This document shows, piece by piece, positions 1 to 6,667 of a DNA stretch of 11,890 bases; the first letter of the stretch is position 1, and the number at the start of each line of letters is the position of its first letter. Position numbers and translations under genes: made by a program. The notes under the pieces are model-generated. The model did no database searches, was not told the DNA's origin, and worked only from the letters and a program-made list of their open reading frames with translations. Source of the stretch: Gammaproteobacteria bacterium. GTDB lineage: Bacteria > Pseudomonadota > Gammaproteobacteria > GRL18. The stretch lies in the NCBI GenBank assembly GCA_030632625.1, contig DAOVUK010000044.1, positions 1-11,890 of the forward strand. The letters run 5' to 3'.

Positions 1-1146
1 AATGCATTCATCACCTAGTAGTATATATCGCTCAGCCAGATTACGCAGTTCACGTATATTTCCAGGCCAGTTAAATGCCATTAATATATGATCAGTGTTA
101 TGAGATATTTCGGGAACTTCTCTGCCATAACGCACAGAAGATATTAATAAAAAATGTTTAAATAATAATGGAATATCCTGTCTGCGCTCACGTAAAGGCG
201 GTATGTCCAGTTTTACGACGTTTAGGCGGTAATAAAGATCTTCACGAAATTCACCTTTATCGGCTAAAAGTCGTAAATCAATTTTTGAAGCGGCAATAAT
301 TCGTATATCCAGCTGAATAGTTTCATTGGAACCCAGGCGTTCCAGCGAGCGTTCCTGAAGAATACGCAGCAAGCGTACCTGTGCCACTAATGGCATGGAT
401 TCAATTTCATCGAGAAAGATTGTGCCGCCTTTTGCATACTCGAATTTACCAGAACGTTGCATTTCTGCACCAGTAAATGAACCTTTTTCATGGCCGAATA
501 ATTCACTTTCTATGAGGTTTTCAGGAATGGCACCACAGTTGATAGCAACAAATTTATTATCGCGTCGTTTACTTTGTTTGTGTAGTGAACGTGCAATCAA
601 TTCTTTCCCGGTACCTGTTTCACCTATTAAAAGAATGTCAGCATCAGTATCAGCTACTTTTTTTATGGTGTCGCGTAACATTTGCATAATGTTGCTATGA
701 CCAATAATACGCTGTCCCAATGCGTCCTGAGATTCCAGTTCAGTTTTAAGTTGACGATTTTCAATGGTGAGTTGACGTTTTTCCAGTGCTCGTCGTGTGG
801 TATCAAGCAGTCGATCAGAAGAAAAGGGTTTTTCGATAAAATCGTAGGCACCTTTGTGCATGGCATCAACAGCCATAGATATGTCGCCATGGCCTGTTAT
901 TAATATAACGGGTAGTTCACTGTCCAGTCTTTGCACTTTCTGAAGAAAGCATAGACCATCCATACCGGGTAAACGGATATCACAAATAATAACACCAGGC
1001 CATTGAGTATTTATTTCTGGAATGGCATCTTCTGCTTTTTCAAATAACTGAACACTATAGCCTGCAAGTTCTAAGGTTTGCTTATTTGCTATACGAAGAT
1101 CATACTCATCATCAATAAAGAAAAGATTTGGGAGTTCTATTGTCAT
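1..1146 (-). CDS. dctD: C4-dicarboxylate transport response regulator DctD, sigma-54 activator (partial, C-terminus off the left edge)
   Basis: The reading frame is open from an ATG at 1146 to base 1 (382 codons). It encodes an NtrC-family regulator. Residues 1-120 are a receiver domain with acidic pocket D12/D13, phospho-acceptor D56, T84 and K106. A linker follows, then the AAA+ domain from about residue 145: Walker A GETGTGKE at 175-182, sigma-54 contact loop GSFTGA at 222-227, and Walker B FLDEIE at 244-249. The rest of the AAA+ domain includes the REDLYYRLNV segment and ends near a WPGNIREL motif. The FIS-type DNA-binding helix-turn-helix, roughly the last 60 residues of the family, lies outside the window. 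The FLDEIESMP and AASKIDL wording fits DctD better than NtrC or ZraR. It starts only 6 bases after dctB stops, with a GAAGAG-like ribosome site inside the dctB end, so the two are almost certainly one operon. It should activate dctPQM when phosphorylated. The loop has Ser where the family consensus is Ala. Confidence 0.93.
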   Translation of the reverse strand, partial: MTIELPNLFFIDDEYDLRIANKQTLELAGYSVQLFEKAEDAIPEINTQWPGVIICDIRLPGMDGLCFLQKVQRLDSELPVILITGHGDISMAVDAMHKGAYDFIEKPFSSDRLLDTTRRALEKRQLTIENRQLKTELESQDALGQRIIGHSNIMQMLRDTIKKVADTDADILLIGETGTGKELIARSLHKQSKRRDNKFVAINCGAIPENLIESELFGHEKGSFTGAEMQRSGKFEYAKGGTIFLDEIESMPLVAQVRLLRILQERSLERLGSNETIQLDIRIIAASKIDLRLLADKGEFREDLYYRLNVVKLDIPPLRERRQDIPLLFKHFLLISSVRYGREVPEISHNTDHILMAFNWPGNIRELRNLAERYILLGDECI

Positions 1147-1152
1147 ATATTT

Positions 1153-2955
1153 TTACTCTTCTACCAATAATGAAATCGTAAACCTTGCTCCGCCTGAAGG
1201 CAAATTACAGACAGTTAGTTTACCATTCATAATATCCATTATTCTGGCTGATATCGATAAACCGAGGCCAAGACCTGATTTTTTTGTTGTAAAAAATGGA
1301 TCAAATATTTTTTCAATATATTCTAATTCAATACCCAGGCCATTATCATCAACATGAATTAAAGCCCACTTGTTTTGTCTTTCTATGTGTATGATGACTT
1401 CACCTTGATTTTGACTTTCGATTGCCTGCATCGCATTGTTAATAAGATTGATCAAAATCTGTTCCAGTTGAATAATATCAGCCCTGGCTTTTAACCCTGA
1501 TGCGTGACTTTGAATGTGAATAACAGAACTGCTGTTTTTGTATTTATGACTAACTATATCAATAGCAGACTTAATCACTCTTTGTATGGTGATTATTTCC
1601 ATGTTTTGGTTGGATTTACGTGAAAAAAACTTAAGTTGTGAACTGATTTTGCTCATACGTTTCGTTAGTTTAAGTATTCGACATAAATTTTCATCGACCT
1701 GGGTGAATTTATCCATACTAAGAAATTTTCGGGCGTTATCGGTGTAACTATGAATAGCTGCCAGAGGGTTATTTAATTCATGACTAATACTGGCTGACAT
1801 TTGACCAAGAACGGCTAATTTTGCAGTCTGAATTAACTCTTCCTGAGTTTCACGTAGTATTTTTTCAGTTTGTTTGCGTTCATCGATTTCATGAATTAAA
1901 TCTGTAGTTCTAACGTCAACCTGGTGCTCAAGTTGTTTTTGTGATTCCAGTTGAAAGTGTTCTCTTTCATGTTGACGTTTGAGTCGTTGCCAGATTAGAA
2001 AACTAATTAAGAGAGATGAAATTACAATTAAGAATAACACGAAGGTGGTAATTAATCTGTTATTCCTCAGGTCACTGAGTGGTGCTAAAATCATGACATC
2101 CCAACCAGCATTGGGCATGTTTTTTTGTATAGTATAATATTCGTTGTTATTTCTTTCTGCACTATCACTGATTCTAATGACTTTACTGTGAGATGATATT
2201 GAACGTAATACCTCAATGTCCAGATTTTTTAAATCAATACCATCATAGCGTTGACTGAGATGTATTTTTTGAAGGGTTTCTACTGATAGAGGTTTGATGC
2301 TTTGATACAACCATTTAGGCTGTGTGGTAATGAAAGTAATACCTTCCATATCACTCACAATAAATTGATTTTTTCGATTAGACCAGTTTAATTCTATATT
2401 GGACAAATCCATTTTGACCACAATAACCCCCAGGTTTTGTGCTGCATAAACAATAGGGTAGGCAAAGTAATATCCTCTTTTTCCCGATGTAGTTCCAAGC
2501 GCAAAATAACGACCAAGTTCTCCTTTCATTGCATCTATAAAATAGGGTCTGAAATTAAAATTTTTGTTATTAAAAGTTTGTTTTTTATACCAGTTGCTGG
2601 CTGCCAGAGTCAGGCCTTGAGAATTCATTAAGTATGTGTCTGAAGCGCCAATGATGTCATTAATATCTTCTAAAAAGTGATTGACGAGATCTCTACGGGG
2701 ATTACTATCTGGTTGTTTCAGCAGTTCAACTAAGATCATATTTTTAGAAATAAGCTGTGGTATAAATTTAAAGCGAGCTAAACGGGCATCAAGATGACTG
2801 GCAAATTGATCAAGCTGCTGCTGGCTATTAACATGAAGTTTATCGATTCCGGATTTCCAGCTGATATAACCGCCAGCCCAAATTATTATAAATAGCAGCA
2901 TGCCAGCCAATAAAGTCACTGAGGTTTTAATTAAATGCTGTTTTTTTATTGTCAT
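1153..2955 (-). CDS. dctB: C4-dicarboxylate sensor histidine kinase DctB
   Basis: This 600-residue inner-membrane kinase has a DctB layout: TM helix at about 11-32, a periplasmic double-PDC (dCache) sensor at 33-297, a second TM at about 301-322, a coiled-coil-like linker rich in Gln/Glu at 325-375, a HisKA dimerisation domain and an HATPase domain. H392 in SHELNNPL is the predicted phospho-acceptor. The ATP-site motifs are the N box around N503-N507, DDNGLGI at 536-542, FDPFFTTK at 551-558 and GLGLGLSI at 561-568. The sensor contains NFRPYF (134-139), an ALGTTSGKRGYYFAYPI stretch and GVIVVKMDLSNIE, which are typical of the dicarboxylate-binding DctB sensor; by family knowledge the ligand is succinate, fumarate or malate. 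It would phosphorylate DctD, encoded 6 bases downstream. I see no clear Shine-Dalgarno before the ATG at 2955; the upstream stretch is AT-rich. The next in-frame Met (residue 19) would cut the first TM, so this start is kept. Confidence 0.94.
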   Translation of the reverse strand: MTIKKQHLIKTSVTLLAGMLLFIIIWAGGYISWKSGIDKLHVNSQQQLDQFASHLDARLARFKFIPQLISKNMILVELLKQPDSNPRRDLVNHFLEDINDIIGASDTYLMNSQGLTLAASNWYKKQTFNNKNFNFRPYFIDAMKGELGRYFALGTTSGKRGYYFAYPIVYAAQNLGVIVVKMDLSNIELNWSNRKNQFIVSDMEGITFITTQPKWLYQSIKPLSVETLQKIHLSQRYDGIDLKNLDIEVLRSISSHSKVIRISDSAERNNNEYYTIQKNMPNAGWDVMILAPLSDLRNNRLITTFVLFLIVISSLLISFLIWQRLKRQHEREHFQLESQKQLEHQVDVRTTDLIHEIDERKQTEKILRETQEELIQTAKLAVLGQMSASISHELNNPLAAIHSYTDNARKFLSMDKFTQVDENLCRILKLTKRMSKISSQLKFFSRKSNQNMEIITIQRVIKSAIDIVSHKYKNSSSVIHIQSHASGLKARADIIQLEQILINLINNAMQAIESQNQGEVIIHIERQNKWALIHVDDNGLGIELEYIEKIFDPFFTTKKSGLGLGLSISARIMDIMNGKLTVCNLPSGGARFTISLLVEE

Positions 2956-3083
2956 AAAGAAATTAATAATCAGTTTTTATTTGCTTGTTTTCATAATAGT
3001 TGAATCAAATCTATAATTCTAGTCAATTTCCGGCACACATTTATTGTATTTTAGGAGGTGCCATCTTATAGAAAAAAACAACA

Positions 3084-3227
3084 TAGTTAGTGGCCATCCG
3101 GAAATAGCTGTTTTAGGCGAATGAATTCGCCCCTACAGAAAAAACCATGCAATAATTCAATAGCTTATTAGACTCTAAATTGTAGGGGCGAATTCATTCG
3201 CCTTATTTATGGATGGACACTAGTTAG
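3084..3227. repeat. REPIN/MITE-like palindromic repeat element
   Basis: Two perfect 23-base inverted arms, 3115-3137 and 3181-3203, flank a 43-base AT-rich spacer. Each arm contains its own small hairpin: GGCGAATGAATTCGCC on the left and GGCGAATTCATTCGCC on the right (GGCGAA stem, 4-base loop), beside a CCCTACA/TGTAGGG tail. The symmetry continues outward at lower identity: 3084-3106 matches the reverse complement of 3205-3227 at about 18 of 23 positions (shared core GTGGCCATCC / GGATGGACAC), after an 8-base insertion on the left side (3107-3114). Paired REP-like hairpins in inverted orientation are the hallmark of a REPIN or BIME; long terminal inverted repeats would also suit a MITE. No transposase is present in the window. 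From memory, similar GTAGGGGCGAATTCATTCGCC-type repeats are scattered in other bacterial genomes, but I cannot verify this here. Confidence 0.85.
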
Positions 3228-3308
3228 TTGAATTACAGTTAAATCATCTAATTTTGGGTGATATTATACCCATAAAATAAATAGAAATGTGTCATTGTCC
3301 ACCCATTA

Positions 3309-3326
3309 ATGTTTTTTAAAAAACAT
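3309..3326. promoter_or_regulatory. Perfect 18-bp AT-rich palindrome upstream of dctP
   Basis: ATGTTTTTTAAAAAACAT reads identically on both strands. It lies 156 bases before the dctP start. The position suits an enhancer-type site for DctD or another dimeric regulator, but the sequence is low-complexity (T6A6) and could be a chance A-tract palindrome or a bend site. I cannot match it to a known DctD binding consensus from sequence alone. Confidence 0.35.
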
Positions 3327-3391
3327 CATATCGACATTAAAATGCTTTAATTTCAAGTAACTAAACATGATAGATAGTATTTGTATGATAT

Positions 3392-3409
3392 GGCATGAAT
3401 CATGATGCC
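3392..3409. promoter_or_regulatory. Candidate operator, GGCAT-N8-ATGCC inverted repeat
   Basis: GGCATGAATCATGATGCC has perfect 5-base outer arms with a partly symmetric centre, 72 bases upstream of dctP. It contains TGGCA like a -24 element, but the following GC falls 15 bases from the GG instead of 12, so it does not form a sigma-54 promoter. An operator for DctD or another regulator is the better guess. Low certainty. Confidence 0.3.
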
Positions 3410-3481
3410 TGTTTGAATGAAGTTCATAACAACCTTTAACAATTTAATTAATATTAAAATTATCACTAAATAGGGCATAAA

Positions 3482-4480
3482 ATGAAAAAAATTCTATTAA
3501 GCATTATCATTTCATCAACACTGACGATTGCCAGCACATCTGCACTGGCAAACTGTGATCCTGGTGAAATTGTAATTAAATTCAGTCATGTCACAAATAC
3601 GGATAAACATCCTAAAGGTATTGCCGCATCGTTATTAGAAAAACGTGTCAATGAAGAAATGAATGGCAAAGCTTGTATGGAAGTGTTTCCAAATTCCACT
3701 CTCTATAATGACAAAAAAGTCCTTGAAGCGATGTTAAATGGTGACGTTCACCTGGCAGCACCTTCATTATCCAAGTTTGAAAAATTCACTAAGAAGTTCC
3801 GTATTTTTGATTTACCTTTTGTTTTTAATGATATTAATGCAGTGGATAGATTTCAGAATTCAGCTGATGGCGAAAAGCTGAAAAACTCTATGAATCGACG
3901 TGGCTTAAAAGGTCTTGCATTCTGGCATAACGGTATGAAGCAAATGTCGGCAAACAAACCATTAATCAAGCCTGCTGATGCAAAAGGGCTCAAATTTCGT
4001 GTTCAGGCATCGGATGTACTCGTTGCTCAGTTTGAGCAGCTTGGCGCCAATCCGCAAAAAATGTCATTCAAAGAAGTTTATGGCGGCCTGCAGACCGGGG
4101 TTATTGATGGACAGGAAAATACCTGGTCAAATATCTATGGTAAGAAATTCTTTGAAGTTCAAGATGGTGTGACTGAAACCGATCATGGTGTTCTGGATTA
4201 TCTTGTTGTTACCTCAACAAAATGGTGGAAGGGTTTGCCAAAAGATGTTCGCAATCAACTGAACACCATATTGATGGAAGTGACGCAGGCACGTAACGCG
4301 GAATCAACCAAAGTTAACAACCAGAATAAGGAAAATATTATAAACGCAGGCGGTACGGTGCGTACTTTAACTGATGCTCAACGTCAGGTATGGGTTGATG
4401 CAATGAAACCGGTGTGGAAAAAGTTTGAAAAGGATATTGGTAAAGATATGATGAATGCGGCTTTAAAAGCAAATAAATAA
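3482..4480 (+). CDS. dctP: TRAP transporter C4-dicarboxylate-binding protein DctP
   Basis: This is a 332-residue periplasmic solute-binding protein. Residues 1-23 form a Sec signal peptide (KK, hydrophobic core, ALA cleavage site), giving a mature start at N24. The DctP family is shown by IKFSHVTNTDKHPKG near the mature N-terminus, a KFRIFDLPFVF segment, the GLKFRVQ motif with R173 (the arginine that in the family forms the salt bridge with the substrate carboxylate) and GVIDGQENTWSNIY at 207-219. Length matches the family. C25 and C65 are the only cysteines and would both be periplasmic, so a disulfide is possible. The start has an AGGG ribosome site (3472-3475) seven bases ahead. As first gene of dctPQM it captures succinate, fumarate or malate and hands it to DctQM. 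The exact ligand cannot be read from sequence, though linkage to dctBD and sdh favours C4-dicarboxylates. Confidence 0.95.
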   Translation: MKKILLSIIISSTLTIASTSALANCDPGEIVIKFSHVTNTDKHPKGIAASLLEKRVNEEMNGKACMEVFPNSTLYNDKKVLEAMLNGDVHLAAPSLSKFEKFTKKFRIFDLPFVFNDINAVDRFQNSADGEKLKNSMNRRGLKGLAFWHNGMKQMSANKPLIKPADAKGLKFRVQASDVLVAQFEQLGANPQKMSFKEVYGGLQTGVIDGQENTWSNIYGKKFFEVQDGVTETDHGVLDYLVVTSTKWWKGLPKDVRNQLNTILMEVTQARNAESTKVNNQNKENIINAGGTVRTLTDAQRQVWVDAMKPVWKKFEKDIGKDMMNAALKANK

Positions 4481-4493
4481 GACAGGGGTATGA

Positions 4494-4519
4494 CAACTAA
4501 ATGTTTTAGTATTTAGTTG
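4494..4519 (+). terminator. Intercistronic stem-loop 1 (dctP-dctQ spacer)
   Basis: CAACTAAAT (4494-4502) and ATTTAGTTG (4511-4519) form a perfect 9-bp stem around an 8-base loop, starting 13 bases after the dctP stop. It is AU-rich and has no following U-run, so it is more likely a partial terminator or mRNA-stabilising hairpin than a full terminator. Confidence 0.55.
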
Positions 4520-4521
4520 AT

Positions 4522-4561
4522 GTGGCCGATAATTTTCGGCCACTAATATTCGGCCACTAAT
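4522..4561 (+). terminator. Intercistronic stem-loop 2 with tandemly duplicated 3' arm
   Basis: GTGGCCGA (4522-4529) pairs perfectly with TCGGCCAC (4536-4543) around a 6-base loop, giving a GC-rich 8-bp stem. The 3' arm lies in a 13-base direct repeat, TTCGGCCACTAAT, at 4535-4547 and again at 4549-4561 (period 14). The second copy can therefore form an alternative hairpin with the same 5' arm. No strong U-tract follows. Such spacers in TRAP and other binding-protein operons are thought to keep binding-protein mRNA more abundant than the membrane genes; that is the likely role here. Confidence 0.6.
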
Positions 4562-4613
4562 TATTATTCAAATGGCAAGAGTTCAAAAAAAGCCATAAGG
4601 GGAGTAGAAGTTC

Positions 4614-5267
4614 ATGAATAAAGAACATCTAACAAAACTAGGGCGCATAATTGATAATATTGAAGAAACATCTATCGCTGTTTGCCTGGGTTTAATGACA
4701 CTGATCACCTTTGCTAATGTCATTGCACGTTATCTTTTTAATGATAATATTTTGTGGGCTCTGGAAGTAACAGTGTTTCTTTTTGCCTGGCTGGTACTGA
4801 TGGGTACGTCATATGCTGTCAAACATCATGTCCATATCGGTGTTGATATTGTCATTAATGCTGTCTCTCCAAAAAAACGAAAAATACTTGCCATCATATC
4901 AATAACAGCCTGTCTGATTTATGCCATTTTATTATTAATAGGTTCATGGAACTATTGGTACCCATTTATTACCGAACGAGCATGGTTGGAAACAGATGAT
5001 ATCCCCATGCCTGAAGCATTGATGTTTTTGGCTGACTGGTTTAATGAAGGTGAACCCTACGAAAAGATGCCCCGGTTCATTCCCTATTTTGCATTACCTC
5101 TTGGGATGGCTTTGTTTACTTTTCGTTTTTTTCAACTGGCCTGGCATGTTATGACGGGTAAAGTGGATAAAATAATTTCAAGCCACGAAGTTGAAGAAGA
5201 AATGGAAGAAGCTATGAGTTATGAAATTGAACTCAAAAAATCAACCGACAAGAAGGAGCACAAGTAA
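4614..5267 (+). CDS. dctQ: TRAP transporter small permease subunit DctQ
   Basis: This 217-residue membrane protein has four predicted helices at about 20-41, 49-68, 91-112 and 155-177. The FANVIARYLFNDNILWALE segment (33-51) is the signature of DctQ proteins. It is longer than the minimal DctQ (about 160-180 residues) because of an extra stretch between TM3 and TM4 (about 113-154, with WYPFITERAWLETDDIPMPEA) and a charged, Glu/Lys-rich tail (190-217); this long form is common among gammaproteobacterial C4-dicarboxylate TRAP systems. A strong AAGGGGAG ribosome site (4597-4604) precedes the ATG. It forms the DctQM complex with the next gene, whose start codon overlaps its stop (TAATG). DctQ supports the fold and docking surface of DctM and is required for transport. 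Confidence 0.93.
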   Translation: MNKEHLTKLGRIIDNIEETSIAVCLGLMTLITFANVIARYLFNDNILWALEVTVFLFAWLVLMGTSYAVKHHVHIGVDIVINAVSPKKRKILAIISITACLIYAILLLIGSWNYWYPFITERAWLETDDIPMPEALMFLADWFNEGEPYEKMPRFIPYFALPLGMALFTFRFFQLAWHVMTGKVDKIISSHEVEEEMEEAMSYEIELKKSTDKKEHK

Positions 5268-6631
5268 TGTCTATATTGATACTTTTTCTTATGGTAATTG
5301 CATTTATGCTGATTGGTGTGCCAATTGCTGTTTCTCTTGGTCTATCCAGCATTATTTTTCTTAAAATGCATTCAGATTCTTCTTTGGCATCAGTTGCGCA
5401 AACATTGTTCTCTGCATTTGAGGGACATTATACATTGCTGGCTATCCCATTTTTTATTCTGGCCTCAGTTTTTATGTCGACAGGTGGTGTTGCCCACCGA
5501 ATTATACGTTTTGCAATCGCTGTGGTGGGGTCATTTCGTGGTGGCCTGGCAATGGCTTCGGTTTTTGCCTGTATGATGTTTGCCGCATTGTCTGGCTCAT
5601 CACCTGCGACGGTAGTTGCTATTGGCAGTATTGCTATTGTTGGTATGATGCAGGTCGGGTATACCAAAGAGTTTGCTGCCGGCGTGATCTGTAATGCTGG
5701 TACATTAGGTATTTTAATTCCACCATCAATTGTCATGGTTGTGTATGCTGCAGCAACGGATGTTTCTGTTGGCAGGATGTTTTTAGCGGGTGTTGTTCCT
5801 GGATTAATGGCTGGCGGCATGTTGATGATTGGTATTTACATTGTCGCTCGTTATAAGGATCTACCGTCTCAACCCTGGGCCGGCTGGTCAGAAGTGTTTC
5901 ATGCTGCAAAAGATGCAAGTTGGGGCTTATTATTAATCGTCATCATTCTGGGCGGGATCTATGGTGGTATTTTTACACCAACTGAAGCTGCAGCTGTGGC
6001 TGCAGTGTATGCTTTTCTAATCTCAAATTTTGTTTATTGTGATATGGGGCCATTTAAGGAGAAAGGGGCAGGCGGCATCATGATTTTGTGGCGAACTTTA
6101 TCGGTTTTTTGGCATAAAGATACTAAACATAGTCTGTTTGAAGCTGGAAAACTCACTATCATGCTGTTATTTATCATTGCTAATGCTCTGATTCTTAAAC
6201 ATGTTTTGACCGAAGAACGTATCCCGCAAATGCTAACCGAAACAATGTTAGCCGCAGGTTTTGGTCCGATTATGTTTCTTATTGTAGTGAATATTTTATT
6301 ATTAATTGGTGGTCAATTTATGGAACCATCCGGCTTACTGATTATTGTCGCACCCCTGGTATTTCCCATTGCAATTGAGTTGGGAATAGATCCTATCCAC
6401 CTCGGTATAATCATGGTTGTTAATATGGAAATAGGTATGATTACCCCGCCAGTGGGTCTTAATCTGTTTGTTACGGCAGGTGTTGCAGGCATGCCAATGC
6501 ATAGTGTAGTAAAAGCTGCTTCACCCTGGCTGGCCATTTTATTTGTGTTTTTGATAGTTGTTACTTATGTGCCTTCTGTTTCTACATGGTTACCCAATTT
6601 GATGATGGGACCAGAAATAATTACCAGGTAA
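5267..6631 (+). CDS. dctM: TRAP transporter large permease subunit DctM
   Basis: This 454-residue, very hydrophobic protein carries the DctM family landmarks in order: LSGSSPATVVAIGSI (108-122), CNAGTLGILIPPSIVMVVYA (142-161), IFTPTEAAAVAAVYA (235-249) and MITPPVGLNLFVTAGVAG (391-408). These repeat-related loops hold the Na+ and substrate sites of the elevator-type Na+/dicarboxylate symporter. It is somewhat longer than the usual 425-430 residues because of a hydrophilic insertion around 258-292, a feature I associate with the C4-dicarboxylate subgroup. Translation starts at an ATG overlapping the dctQ stop by one base, implying coupling, with a GGAG site (5254-5257) inside the dctQ end. It brings in dicarboxylates bound by DctP. 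No terminator is visible before the usp gene 36 bases downstream. Confidence 0.95.
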   Translation: MSILILFLMVIAFMLIGVPIAVSLGLSSIIFLKMHSDSSLASVAQTLFSAFEGHYTLLAIPFFILASVFMSTGGVAHRIIRFAIAVVGSFRGGLAMASVFACMMFAALSGSSPATVVAIGSIAIVGMMQVGYTKEFAAGVICNAGTLGILIPPSIVMVVYAAATDVSVGRMFLAGVVPGLMAGGMLMIGIYIVARYKDLPSQPWAGWSEVFHAAKDASWGLLLIVIILGGIYGGIFTPTEAAAVAAVYAFLISNFVYCDMGPFKEKGAGGIMILWRTLSVFWHKDTKHSLFEAGKLTIMLLFIIANALILKHVLTEERIPQMLTETMLAAGFGPIMFLIVVNILLLIGGQFMEPSGLLIIVAPLVFPIAIELGIDPIHLGIIMVVNMEIGMITPPVGLNLFVTAGVAGMPMHSVVKAASPWLAILFVFLIVVTYVPSVSTWLPNLMMGPEIITR

Positions 6632-6667
6632 ATTATTAATATTTATTTAAATACGTGATGAGACTAC

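Larger units (their letters stand above)
2956..3481. other. Divergent dctB/dctP intergenic regulatory region
   Basis: These 526 bases separate the divergently transcribed dctB and dctP and hold no convincing gene. They contain a large REPIN/MITE-like inverted repeat (3084-3227), a short sequence around 3297-3310 that resembles the outer arm of that repeat, a perfect 18-bp palindrome (3309-3326) and a GGCAT...ATGCC inverted repeat (3392-3409). DctD sites and the promoters of both genes should lie here. I looked at every GC dinucleotide downstream of the repeat on the plus strand for a GG twelve bases upstream and found no canonical -24/-12 sigma-54 promoter. No strong sigma-70 pair stands out either, given the AT-richness. 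Confidence 0.75.

Noticed and set aside
395..903. Plus- and minus-strand small frames at 395-700, 663-890 and 682-903
   Set aside because: They lie within dctD, which is clearly the coding frame from its receiver and AAA+ motifs.
3115..3203. CRISPR or intrinsic terminator reading of the large inverted repeat
   Set aside because: There is one inverted pair, not regularly spaced direct repeats, and no T-tract; no gene ends nearby because dctB and dctP diverge.
3331..3345. Possible -24/-12 promoter TCGACATTAAAATGC upstream of dctP
   Set aside because: Spacing to the GC is right, but the first G of the invariant GG and most of the TGGCAC box are missing; too weak to annotate.
3391..3408. TGGCATGAATCATGATGC as a sigma-54 promoter
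   Set aside because: GG and GC are 15 bases apart instead of 12, so the helical spacing is wrong.
5428..5820. 130-residue minus-strand open frame inside dctM
   Set aside because: Antisense to a strongly conserved membrane protein; composition (Pro, Ala, Thr, Ile) is the mirror of hydrophobic codons, with no recognisable domain.
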